Shown here: positions 43,149 to 51,636 of the stretch, one piece after another
Layout of the letters: each line of letters opens with the position of its first letter
Numbering within the stretch: position 1 is the stretch's first letter
Source: Alteromonas stellipolaris
GTDB lineage: Bacteria; Pseudomonadota; Gammaproteobacteria; Enterobacterales; Alteromonadaceae
Length of the DNA: 64,000 nucleotides
Reading direction: 5' to 3'
Assembly: GCF_001562115.1 (NCBI RefSeq)
Contig: NZ_CP013926.1
Span: 1,736,001 to 1,800,000 of the forward strand
Notes under the pieces: generated by a model
What the model was told of the DNA's origin: nothing
What the model saw: the letters and a program-made list of their open reading frames with translations, nothing else
The model's database searches: none
Position numbers and translations under genes: made by a program

Positions 43149-44534
43149 ATGCAAGAAAAACATCAAGACTTACTTTATAGCCTGCACGATAAACCCAATG
43201 CGGTAGCGTGCTTGACCGCCGCATTTCAGCATATGCTTGCTAGCTTTATAGGAGTTATAACACCAACGTTAATTATCTCTGCCACTTTAGGGCTTACCGA
43301 GCATACGGCATATCTTATTTGTATGGCGCTTTTTGTTAGTGGCGTGGGCACCTTTATTCAAACTAAGAAAATCGGCCCCGTAGGCAGTGGCTTAGTAGCA
43401 ATTCAAGGCACCAGCTTTGCGTTTATTAGTGCGTTACTTTTGGCTGGAATGAAAGTAAAAAATGAAGGTGGAAGCAGCGAAGAAATTTTGTCACTTCTTT
43501 TTGGCCTTACGTTAGCGGGCGCGGTGGTTGAGGTGGTATTTAGTTTATTCGTTACCCAGCTAAAGCGCATTATCACACCACTAACTACTGGCATTGTTAT
43601 TACCGCCATTGGGTTATCACTCATTAACGTAGGAATGACCGATTTAGCCGGTGGGTTTAACGCTGAATCTTTTGCGAGTTTAGACAATTTAGGCTTAGGG
43701 GTAAGCGTTTTACTGATTATTGTATTTTTAAATGCATCGAATAATCATTGGGTACGACTATCGGCCATTTTTGTAGGCATGACGGTGGGCACAGGTTATG
43801 TGTGGGTAACCAAGGGGTTAGACTTTTCCCACTTAACTACCCTACCCGCTATTGCGATTCCACAGCCCTTCGCGTTTGGCATTAGCTTCGACATTACCTT
43901 GTTTTTACCCATTGCGCTTATCTACTTATTTACCGCAATTGAAACTGCGGGCGACTTAACCGCTAATAGCCTGTTTTGCAAAGAACCCGTGTCAGGCCCG
44001 CTTTACTTATCGCGTATCAAGGGGGGTATTTTAGGGGATGGACTAAATTCTATGATTGCAGGCGCTTTCAACACCTTTCCAAACACCACTTTTGGTCAAA
44101 ACAATGGGGTTATTCAGCTTACTGGTATTGCGAGTAGAAAGGTGGGCTTCTTTGTAGCAGGCATGTTTGTTTTCGTTGGCCTGTTTCCAGCAGTGGGAGG
44201 CGTGCTACAAGCAATACCTAAGCCGGTGTTAGGTGGGGCAACACTAGTGATGTTTGCGATGGTGGCTGTGGGTGGTTTAAAGCTACTTGCCAGCTACGCG
44301 TTAGATAGAAGAAGTAGCTTAATTACCGCGTGTGCATTAGGCATGAGTATTGGTGTAATGATGGTACCAAGTGCACTATCTCAGCTTCCTACTTGGTTGG
44401 AAAACGTTTTACTCTCTCCTGTTACGTCTGCCGGGCTTACCGCTATCATTTTAGATCTCACTTTACCCAGTGCACCGCAAACAACACCGCAGGAAGCATC
44501 TGAATCAGCGCCAAAAACACAAGGTGAAGTATAA
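43149..44534 (+). CDS. NCS2 (nucleobase-ascorbate) permease, xanthine/uracil type
   Basis: A 461-residue polytopic permease with about 14 membrane segments. NCS2 signatures: AIQGTSFAFISALLL, the TM8 region FTAIETAGDLTAN with its conserved Glu, and GQNNGVIQLTGIASRKVG, the family motif N-x-G-x4-T. Within NCS2 these point to purine or uric acid transport (XanQ/UacT-like) rather than uracil, but this is a best guess. Its start is 2 bp after the deaminase stop, with AAGGA inside the end of that gene, so the two are one operon. Confidence 0.85.
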   Translation: MQEKHQDLLYSLHDKPNAVACLTAAFQHMLASFIGVITPTLIISATLGLTEHTAYLICMALFVSGVGTFIQTKKIGPVGSGLVAIQGTSFAFISALLLAGMKVKNEGGSSEEILSLLFGLTLAGAVVEVVFSLFVTQLKRIITPLTTGIVITAIGLSLINVGMTDLAGGFNAESFASLDNLGLGVSVLLIIVFLNASNNHWVRLSAIFVGMTVGTGYVWVTKGLDFSHLTTLPAIAIPQPFAFGISFDITLFLPIALIYLFTAIETAGDLTANSLFCKEPVSGPLYLSRIKGGILGDGLNSMIAGAFNTFPNTTFGQNNGVIQLTGIASRKVGFFVAGMFVFVGLFPAVGGVLQAIPKPVLGGATLVMFAMVAVGGLKLLASYALDRRSSLITACALGMSIGVMMVPSALSQLPTWLENVLLSPVTSAGLTAIILDLTLPSAPQTTPQEASESAPKTQGEV

Positions 44535-44686
44535 AGGGCAAAATTGGTGCAAAGCCCACATGAAATATCACAATGCTGGTGCAAAGAACCACCAGCTTTG
44601 TGCCACTTCACATTTTAGTAACATCAACGTGTTTACCCCATCATAAAAAGTTCAATTAAATCATAAATTTAAATTTATTTAATTTC

Positions 44687-44702
44687 CTGACCAACTGGAC
44701 AA
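44687..44702. promoter_or_regulatory. RutR-type operator, upstream of the TonB-dependent receptor gene
   Basis: CTGACCAACTGGACAA fits the RutR consensus with one central deviation (TGGACA). It lies 89 bp before the receptor start, downstream of an AT-rich TTTAAT-type promoter region. Confidence 0.6.
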
Positions 44703-44791
44703 GAAGCTGGCACTCATTGTGCTTTTACCCAGACAGAAAAATAAAAAAGTATAAAAGGCCTTTTTAAAGGCTATTAAAAATAGAGGAAACC

Positions 44792-47221
44792 ATGATTAAC
44801 ACTACATTCAAACTAAACCCATTCGCCCGTGCGCTGGCATTCGGTCTGACGTTGTCAGTGCCTTCAATTGCGCTTGCACAAGACGCTGAATCTGCGCCGA
44901 AAGACGCTGACGTTGAAAAAATTGAAGTAACAGGGTCACTGGGCAGTTTGCCTGGTCAAGATGTTGAATCAGTTTTTGGTTTTGGAAAATCAATTCTTGA
45001 AACGCCACGTTCTGCGTCAACTATTTCACAAGAGCAAATGGAGCGTTTTAACGTTTCAGACATTGATGAATTAGTAGCATTTGCCCCTGGTACATTTACC
45101 CAGTCTTTCTTTGGTGTTGCAGGCTCGCTTGACGTACGTGGTACGCCTGGTGAAACCTACTTCCGTGGCGTGAAACGCTTAGACAACCCGGGTAACTACC
45201 CTACCCCAATTGGTGCTTCAAGCCGAATTGATATTGTACGTGGCCCAGCTTCTCCTATTTACGGCCCGTCTAAAATTGGTGGTTACTTAAACTTTAACCC
45301 TAAATCTGCACGTGCTTCTTCTGGTCAATATTTAGAAAAGCCTGAAGGTGCAATCTCTTATACTACGGGTTCGTGGGACAAGAGTGTGTTAACGGCAGAA
45401 GTAGGTGGTCCAGCGCAAGTTGGCGACAAAACAGTAGGGTATTACCTGTACGGTGAAGTTGAAAACTCAGATAGCTATTACGAAAATACGCAAACTGATC
45501 AAACCATTCTGCAAGCCGCGTTCAACATCGACATTACTGATAATCTTCGTGTTGAATTTGGTGGTATGTACCACGATTACGACGGCAACCAAGTTGCTGG
45601 TTGGAACCGCTTAACGCAAGAACTTATCGATGATGGCACTTATATTACCGGTACTGCTCAATCGCTTGATACTGACGGCGACGGTTCAATTAGTCATGAA
45701 GAGTATGGTGCAGTAAATATTGCAGGTAACAGCTTTTTCTACGTGCCTGGCGCTGCATTTACTGATGACGAAGCAACTGCTTTAATGGCACTAGAAAATG
45801 TTGGAACTACCACATTAAGCGGCAGCCAAGTATTGGTTGCTCCAGATGACCAACTTGGTAACGAAGCCATTACGTTCTACTTCGATACTATTTATTACGC
45901 AGACAACTGGGAAATTCGTAACCAGTTCTTCTACGATTCATACGATAATATCAATGAAAATGCGTACGGTTTCTCTCAGTTCCATGACAGCTGGGTTATT
46001 GAAGATAAAATTGTTTTCGCGACAGAATATGAAAACGATAGCTTGTTAGCACAGTTCCAAATTTCACCGTCAATTCGCTACACCGATTTTCTACACGGTG
46101 ATGACTTTACCTATGAGTACTTTAACCGTCGTGATTTAACCATGGCTTCCTCAGCATTAGACCGACGTTTACTGTCTACTCGCTCAGGCATGAACTATGA
46201 CAACTACGATGAAGGTAATTACCTTGATTTAGGTATTGGTGCAATGACTGATCTTACCTGGGACTGGGGATTAAACCTTGTACTAGGTGTACGTTATGAC
46301 ACTATTGATATTGAAACGACTTCACGTCAGGACTTATTGTTACCGGGTGCTCGCATTGAAGGCAATGAAGGTACACCAGTTTCTGCTGAAGACACCGTAG
46401 GTGGATGGTCTTGGAACACCAGTATTTCTTACGAACTTCCGTTTGGCTTAATTCCTTATATCACCGCGGCTGAGCAAGCAACAATTGTTGCAGGTCAGGG
46501 TGCTGAAATTGGCGTAGGTCAATTAGAAGATGGTGCGTTTGATACGTCTGAACTTTTCGAGTTTGGTATTAAGGGTTCATTACTAGATGACACCCTTTAC
46601 TTTGCACTTTCATCATTTGAAATGGAAAGAACCGACTTCAGCAGCCAAAACACGGTAACGAACAACACCACCAACAACAAAGGTACTGAGTTCGAACTAC
46701 GCTGGGTAGTGAACGAAAACCTTGTTATGTCGGCTGGTTACACGAATATTAAAGTTATTAACCTTACTGCACTAGAAAATGGTAGCCAATTTGGTTTCCT
46801 AGGTGCTGAAGATTTAACTAGCCTTACCGATCCTTCATTGGTATTCGGTGGCAACGTGATTGGCTTGAACTTAATTGGTGAAGGTTTTGCTAACACTGAT
46901 GCACGTAAAGCAGGTATTCCTGAAAACGTGTACACAGTAACCGCCACTTACGACTTCCAAAACGGCTATGCAGCTAACGTGAGTGTTGTTGACGTTGAAG
47001 AAGTAGCATCTGGTTTCTCTGCTTCGGTAATGCTTCCTGCTTACACGTTAGTGAACGCAGGTGTGTCTTACCAAGCTGATGATTGGTCTGTTAACTTCAC
47101 CGTTAAAAACTTAACGGATGAGCGTTATTTCCGTGCTAACTTCCCTGACTTGTTCGGTAGCCAGGTTGTATTGCCTGAATTACCACGTCATTGGAGCGCG
47201 AAGTTCGCTTATAAGTTCTAA
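44792..47221 (+). CDS. TonB-dependent outer-membrane receptor, purine/nucleoside locus
   Basis: An 809-residue receptor. Signal peptide (MINTTFKLNPFARALAFGLTLSVPSIALAQ), TonB-box-like VEKIEVTGS, plug domain about 60-190 (STISQEQMERFNVSDIDELVAFAPG, RIDIVRGPASPIYGPSKIGGYLNF), then a 22-strand-type barrel ending in aromatic FAYKF. Residues 293-304 form a canonical EF-hand loop (DTDGDGSISHEE) in an extracellular loop, so calcium may be bound. Substrate is not known from sequence; neighbours suggest nucleosides or purine bases. A RutR-type site is 89 bp upstream. A terminator lies 40 bp downstream, before the NUP gene. Confidence 0.9.
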   Translation: MINTTFKLNPFARALAFGLTLSVPSIALAQDAESAPKDADVEKIEVTGSLGSLPGQDVESVFGFGKSILETPRSASTISQEQMERFNVSDIDELVAFAPGTFTQSFFGVAGSLDVRGTPGETYFRGVKRLDNPGNYPTPIGASSRIDIVRGPASPIYGPSKIGGYLNFNPKSARASSGQYLEKPEGAISYTTGSWDKSVLTAEVGGPAQVGDKTVGYYLYGEVENSDSYYENTQTDQTILQAAFNIDITDNLRVEFGGMYHDYDGNQVAGWNRLTQELIDDGTYITGTAQSLDTDGDGSISHEEYGAVNIAGNSFFYVPGAAFTDDEATALMALENVGTTTLSGSQVLVAPDDQLGNEAITFYFDTIYYADNWEIRNQFFYDSYDNINENAYGFSQFHDSWVIEDKIVFATEYENDSLLAQFQISPSIRYTDFLHGDDFTYEYFNRRDLTMASSALDRRLLSTRSGMNYDNYDEGNYLDLGIGAMTDLTWDWGLNLVLGVRYDTIDIETTSRQDLLLPGARIEGNEGTPVSAEDTVGGWSWNTSISYELPFGLIPYITAAEQATIVAGQGAEIGVGQLEDGAFDTSELFEFGIKGSLLDDTLYFALSSFEMERTDFSSQNTVTNNTTNNKGTEFELRWVVNENLVMSAGYTNIKVINLTALENGSQFGFLGAEDLTSLTDPSLVFGGNVIGLNLIGEGFANTDARKAGIPENVYTVTATYDFQNGYAANVSVVDVEEVASGFSASVMLPAYTLVNAGVSYQADDWSVNFTVKNLTDERYFRANFPDLFGSQVVLPELPRHWSAKFAYKF

Positions 47222-47260
47222 GCTACTGAAATATAAGTTGTTGTAATATAAATAATGTAA

Positions 47261-47294
47261 AGGTAAATCTACCCTCGTAGATTTACCTTTTTTT
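47261..47294 (+). terminator. Terminator after the receptor gene
   Basis: A perfect 12-bp stem, AGGTAAATCTAC (47261-47272) and GTAGATTTACCT (47277-47288), loop CCTC, followed by a T-run. Readthrough would reach the NUP gene at 47317. Confidence 0.9.
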
Positions 47295-47316
47295 ATACCT
47301 AAGAGGACAATTATTA

Positions 47317-48393
47317 ATGCGCTATTTTGCTAATGCTATTCTCGCCCTTTCTTTTTTCGCTTCTTCTGGGCACTGCGCTGAAACCACTCCCCCTATTGAA
47401 ATCAAAGCTGTTGTGGTGGCCATGTTCGAAATTGGCGAAGACGAAGGCGACAAAGCGGGTGAGTTCCAACTGTGGAAAAAGAACCAAAACCTTTCAACAC
47501 GCTATGCTCTTCCTCATGGGCATCACGATATTTTTGTGAATGAAGACACAGGTGTAATGGGTATTGTAACGGGCATGGGTATCGCCCGTGCTTCTGCCGC
47601 TATAATGGCATTAGGACTAGACCCTAGATTCGATTTAACGCATGCTTACTGGCTTGTAGCGGGTATTGCCGGCATGGATCCCGCTGATGGGACGATAGGC
47701 TCAGCCGTGTGGACTGACTATGTAGTTGATGGCGACCTTGCCCATCAAATTGATGCACGTGAAATCCCAAGCGATTGGAAAACCGGTTATTTCCCCCTTT
47801 TCACTCATTCACCTTACGCTAACGCAGCGTCAGTAAACCCCGAAAAAGCGCCTAACGGTGAAGTTTATATTTTAAATGCGAGTTTAAGAGATTGGGCGTA
47901 CAACCTAACGAAAGATACGGCGCTACCTAACACTCCCGCTATGGATAAGTTACGTGCTACCTACACGGGATACCCTAAAGCTCTTGCCGCCCCGACTATT
48001 ATGACAGGCTCACATCTATCGGCGTCTACATTTTGGCATGGCGCATTGTTAAACGACTGGGCTAACGACTGGGTTAACTATTGGACCAAAAGTAAAGGCA
48101 ACTTTGTTACCTCAGGCATGGAAGATTCAGCCACCTTACAAGCGCTTACTTACCTAGACAATGCTAAATTGGTTGATAAAGACCGCGTACTGATTCTTCG
48201 TACTGCCAGTAACTTCACCATGCAGCCAGCTGGGTTAACGGCAGCCAAAAACTTAGAGCTAGAAAGCTCAGGGGAAGGCTACGCAGCACTTCAATCGGCT
48301 GTAGAAGCCGCTTACGCTGTAGGCTCGGTGGTTATTGAGGAAATTACCACAAACTGGGATACGGTGAAAACTGACATTCCTGTTAAGCAATAG
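47317..48393 (+). CDS. Exported NUP-family (purine nucleoside permease) protein
   Basis: A 358-residue protein with a signal peptide (YFANAILALSFFASSGHC, cleavage near AETTP) and no further membrane segment, of the NUP family (PF06516). Despite the name, this family has the nucleoside-phosphorylase fold; GVMGIVTGMGIARASAAIMALGLDPRFDL, YWLVAGIAGMDPADGTIGSAVWTDYV and TASNFTMQPAGL fit it. As a soluble exported protein it may bind or cleave nucleosides rather than transport them. GAGGA lies 10-14 bases before the ATG. It probably belongs to the same transcription unit as the receptor by readthrough. Confidence 0.85.
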   Translation: MRYFANAILALSFFASSGHCAETTPPIEIKAVVVAMFEIGEDEGDKAGEFQLWKKNQNLSTRYALPHGHHDIFVNEDTGVMGIVTGMGIARASAAIMALGLDPRFDLTHAYWLVAGIAGMDPADGTIGSAVWTDYVVDGDLAHQIDAREIPSDWKTGYFPLFTHSPYANAASVNPEKAPNGEVYILNASLRDWAYNLTKDTALPNTPAMDKLRATYTGYPKALAAPTIMTGSHLSASTFWHGALLNDWANDWVNYWTKSKGNFVTSGMEDSATLQALTYLDNAKLVDKDRVLILRTASNFTMQPAGLTAAKNLELESSGEGYAALQSAVEAAYAVGSVVIEEITTNWDTVKTDIPVKQ

Positions 48394-48417
48394 CGAACTG
48401 TAAATGTTCGCTAACTT

Positions 48418-48441
48418 GTGACAGCGGGCTCCCGCTGTCAC
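48418..48441. terminator. Inverted repeat between convergent genes (48418-48441)
   Basis: Perfect 11-bp arms GTGACAGCGGG and CCCGCTGTCAC with only CT between them, overlapping the stop codon of the histidine kinase gene. An 8-bp stem TAGCGAAC...GTTCGCTA (48391-48413) precedes it. No U-tract follows, so it may act as a weak or Rho-assisted terminator. Confidence 0.4.
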
Positions 48442-50450
48442 TGATGCATTTCTAGAGACTTACTCAACAAGACTTTCTTGAGTTCTAAGGCAACATTGCG
48501 TTGATCGACAGGTTTACACAAAAACGCCGACATCCCCGCCTCTTTACACGCTTTTCTGTCTTCTTCTGACGTATTGGCCGTTACTGCTACAATACTACCT
48601 TGGCTGTGCATCAACCCTTCTTCATGTATGACTTTAGTGGCTGATATGCCATCGAGCACTGGCATTGCACAATCCATGAAAATAAGATCGTAGTCCTTTT
48701 CTCTGGCTTTTTGTATCGCCACTTCACCATCTTCAGCTTCATCGGCAATGAAATTGTATTTTTCCAACATGGAGGCAAGCACGATGCGGTTAATATCATT
48801 ATCGTCTACCACCAGAATAGACAAAGGGATAGTGAGTAAACTTGATGATAGAGCATCGGAGTGTTCAAGCAGGCCTTGTTTAACATCAGTAAGGGCCACA
48901 GGAAGGACAATATCAAAGCTAGTGCCTACATTCATTTCAGAACGAAGCTCTATCTCGCCATCCATTTTCTCAACTAACTGCTTTACGATAGAAAGCCCTA
49001 AACCTGTTCCACTGCCTTTAATGGCCGATTGCTTTTGCCCTTGTATGAAAGGCGTGAATAACGAACCTTTAGTTGCCTCATCCATTCCCTCACCAGTGTC
49101 TTCGATGGAAATAAGCAAGTTAGGCACATTGAACGCTTCTCTTAGCGTTAATTGTATGGAAATGTGCCCTCGTGAAGTAAACTTAATGGCGTTGCTCAAT
49201 AATCTGGAAATAATCTGCCCTATTCGATTGGCATCACCATTTATATAGGTATTCTCAGGGAACGACAGCACCGCAAATAAACGAAGGCCTTTTTCTTTGC
49301 ACAAGGGTTTAAATACATCAATCAGCTCTTCTGCCATTGCCCGCACGCAGAAGTCATTTTTTTTCAGTACAAGTTCACCACTGGAAATTTCGGTGTAGTC
49401 TAAAACATCGTCTATAAGCAACAATAAACGGTCGGCGCTCTTAAGCGCTAAATCAGTTTTACGCTCTCGAATATTCACTCGCTGCTCGAACTTTATGGCC
49501 TGTAGCATACCCGTAATACCATTAAGCGGCGTTCTCAGTTCATGGCTGATACGAGATAACAAATGACCTCGCTCTTTAAACGCCGCTTCTGCATCTTTTT
49601 GTCTATCCTCTAGCTCCAAGCGAAGCTTTACCGATTTATCAACATTTTGAAACGTACCAAAAAGCCGAACACATTGGCCTTCAAACATTTCAACCATACC
49701 GTGATTTTCGACCCATACAGAATTTCCCTTTGCAGTAATTATCTGCAAGGTAACGGTCCATGGTTCGCCTGTTTGTATCGCGTGATTTACCAATCTTGTG
49801 ATTTCATCGCGATCTGCCCCCTCTTTATAAAACTCGATGGCAGAGCCTAGCTCTGGCGCATAGTGTTGAGGCACTTCATGAATAACACGGGTTTGAGAAG
49901 ACCAAAAAAGCGCGTTCTCGACGATATCAACTTCCCACACACCTATATTTGCCACTGACTGCAGCTTTGCAAACAACTCAGCATGCTTTATTGAATTATC
50001 GTCAGCACCACGTTCTTTTTGTAAAACGCTTTCTAACCAGTTATCAAGTAGAGACAACTTTCCTTTATCGTAAGAAGATTCTATATCTTCCACACTGTTT
50101 ACCAGTATTAATATAACGTGATAGTTACCAACACGGTGAACGCGACCAATAATGAAGTCTTTTGCCGATAAGTTTTGTTTCGCCCACAGATTAACCTCAG
50201 TGCAGCTTTCTAACTGGCTGGAAGGAAGAGAAGCTATATCAACAGGAAAAGGGGGCAATAGTGATTGATTGGGAGCTAGAGAGGCATCTGCTTTGGCAAT
50301 AACATCGATATGTTCACAAGTAACATGCAAGAGTATGCCTTGCTGCATGGATAATATGTCGCAACCAGACTTAAGTACTTTTTCAAAGTTAAGTACCGTT
50401 GAAGAAACGGAAATAGGGTACTGTTCTTTACTATTGAATTGTTGAGACAT
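48438..50450 (-). CDS. Hybrid sensor histidine kinase with receiver domain
   Basis: A 670-residue cytoplasmic kinase (no membrane segments seen). An unassigned N-terminal domain (about 1-150) is followed by a PAS domain (SVANIGVWEVDIVENALFW near 165), HisKA with the phospho-His in RISHELRTPLNG near 308, HATPase (DANRIGQIISRLLSNAIKF, ISIEDTGEGMDEAT, GSGTGLGLSIVKQLVE) and a receiver domain (ILVVDDNDINRIVLASM, LIFMDCAMPVLDG). No HPt domain is fused; the HPt protein encoded at 54104 could complete the phosphorelay. The signal is unknown. Convergent with the NUP gene. Confidence 0.9.
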   Translation of the reverse strand: MSQQFNSKEQYPISVSSTVLNFEKVLKSGCDILSMQQGILLHVTCEHIDVIAKADASLAPNQSLLPPFPVDIASLPSSQLESCTEVNLWAKQNLSAKDFIIGRVHRVGNYHVILILVNSVEDIESSYDKGKLSLLDNWLESVLQKERGADDNSIKHAELFAKLQSVANIGVWEVDIVENALFWSSQTRVIHEVPQHYAPELGSAIEFYKEGADRDEITRLVNHAIQTGEPWTVTLQIITAKGNSVWVENHGMVEMFEGQCVRLFGTFQNVDKSVKLRLELEDRQKDAEAAFKERGHLLSRISHELRTPLNGITGMLQAIKFEQRVNIRERKTDLALKSADRLLLLIDDVLDYTEISSGELVLKKNDFCVRAMAEELIDVFKPLCKEKGLRLFAVLSFPENTYINGDANRIGQIISRLLSNAIKFTSRGHISIQLTLREAFNVPNLLISIEDTGEGMDEATKGSLFTPFIQGQKQSAIKGSGTGLGLSIVKQLVEKMDGEIELRSEMNVGTSFDIVLPVALTDVKQGLLEHSDALSSSLLTIPLSILVVDDNDINRIVLASMLEKYNFIADEAEDGEVAIQKAREKDYDLIFMDCAMPVLDGISATKVIHEEGLMHSQGSIVAVTANTSEEDRKACKEAGMSAFLCKPVDQRNVALELKKVLLSKSLEMHQ

Positions 50451-50594
50451 AGCAAACCGCCATTAAAATCAAGAAGCCCTCTAAGGGAAAGAGGAGCCAC
50501 TACAGTTTTTACACTGCTCCATTACGGCAATGATAGTGGTTGTTGCAAATAAAAAAAATTAAACAATAGGCTATTATTCTAAGGGAGAAGCGGT

Positions 50595-51512
50595 TTAACC
50601 TATGGCGCGATTACGCCCAGACTCTTTGGCTTCAAAGAGAAAAATATCAGCAGATTCGATAAGTGAAGATACGCCCGTGTCCTGTAATTCAACGGCAGAT
50701 CTGACAGCATAGCCCGCGCTAAGGCTTAGCATTCCACCTTTACCGGCATAATGCGTAATGCTTTCACTTCTTATTGCAGCCACAATATCTTCTGCAATTT
50801 TCTTTACTCCATTCAAATCGGTATAAGGTAATACCAACATAAATTCTTCACCACCAAATCGAATGGCAGCATCTTTAGGGCGTCGAGCATGTTCAGCTAT
50901 AAGCTCTGACACTTTTTGAAGGCAGATATCACCTTGAAGGTGGCCATAGTTATCGTTGTAGAGTTTAAAAAAATCAATATCAATCATGATGACACCTACG
51001 GTGCTATGGTCGCGAGCAACTTGCTTTACTAATAATGGAATTTCATTACTCAAGTACATTCGGTTGTATAGACCTGTTAACTGATCGTGAAAGGTCATTT
51101 TTTTAAGTAGTTCTGTGCGTAGCTTACCTTGTAAGTGGTTTTTTATGCGATGCACAAGTGTAGAGGCGGTAACTGGTTTTAAAACAAAATCTGAAGCCCC
51201 CACTTCCCAACACATATTTTCAGTTTCAACATCAATAGTAGAAGTAACAAAAACAACAGGTATGTGAGCAGTATCAGCGCTGTCTTTTAAGGTTCGACAA
51301 ACCGTAAGCCCGTCAATATCAGGCATATTCATATCTAACAGAATGAGATCGGGCTTATGGGTAACACACTGGCCAATTGCCTCTTTGCCGCTTGCAGCAG
51401 AAATACAAGTAACGAAAGGCTCGAGTATTGAGGTTAAAAGCATCCTGCTAATAGGCTCATCGTCGACTATGAGTACTTTGCATGCCGAGTATGGTTTTAG
51501 TTCTAACTGCAT
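50595..51512 (-). CDS. Response regulator with GGDEF domain (diguanylate cyclase)
   Basis: A 305-residue REC-GGDEF protein. Receiver: LIVDDEPISRMLL with phospho-acceptor Asp60 in LILLDMNMPDIDG. Catalytic domain: HDQLTGLYNRMYLSNE, IDIDFFKLYNDNYGHLQGD and the active-site FGGEEF near 213. An inhibitory I-site RPKD lies five residues before the GGEEF motif. It should make c-di-GMP when phosphorylated, with feedback inhibition. It is encoded between the hybrid kinase and a REC-PAS-GGDEF-EAL protein on the same strand, a likely signalling operon. Confidence 0.93.
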   Translation of the reverse strand: MQLELKPYSACKVLIVDDEPISRMLLTSILEPFVTCISAASGKEAIGQCVTHKPDLILLDMNMPDIDGLTVCRTLKDSADTAHIPVVFVTSTIDVETENMCWEVGASDFVLKPVTASTLVHRIKNHLQGKLRTELLKKMTFHDQLTGLYNRMYLSNEIPLLVKQVARDHSTVGVIMIDIDFFKLYNDNYGHLQGDICLQKVSELIAEHARRPKDAAIRFGGEEFMLVLPYTDLNGVKKIAEDIVAAIRSESITHYAGKGGMLSLSAGYAVRSAVELQDTGVSSLIESADIFLFEAKESGRNRAIG

Positions 51513-51636
51513 AAATTTAACAAGACTATCTTAAGAGGTTGAGGGGCAGATCGTAGTATCGCTATACTACAGTAACACTTAAAAAATATTAACCAAAAAA
51601 AGAAACTTCCATCTTTTCAGGTTTTTAAATTTGTTA

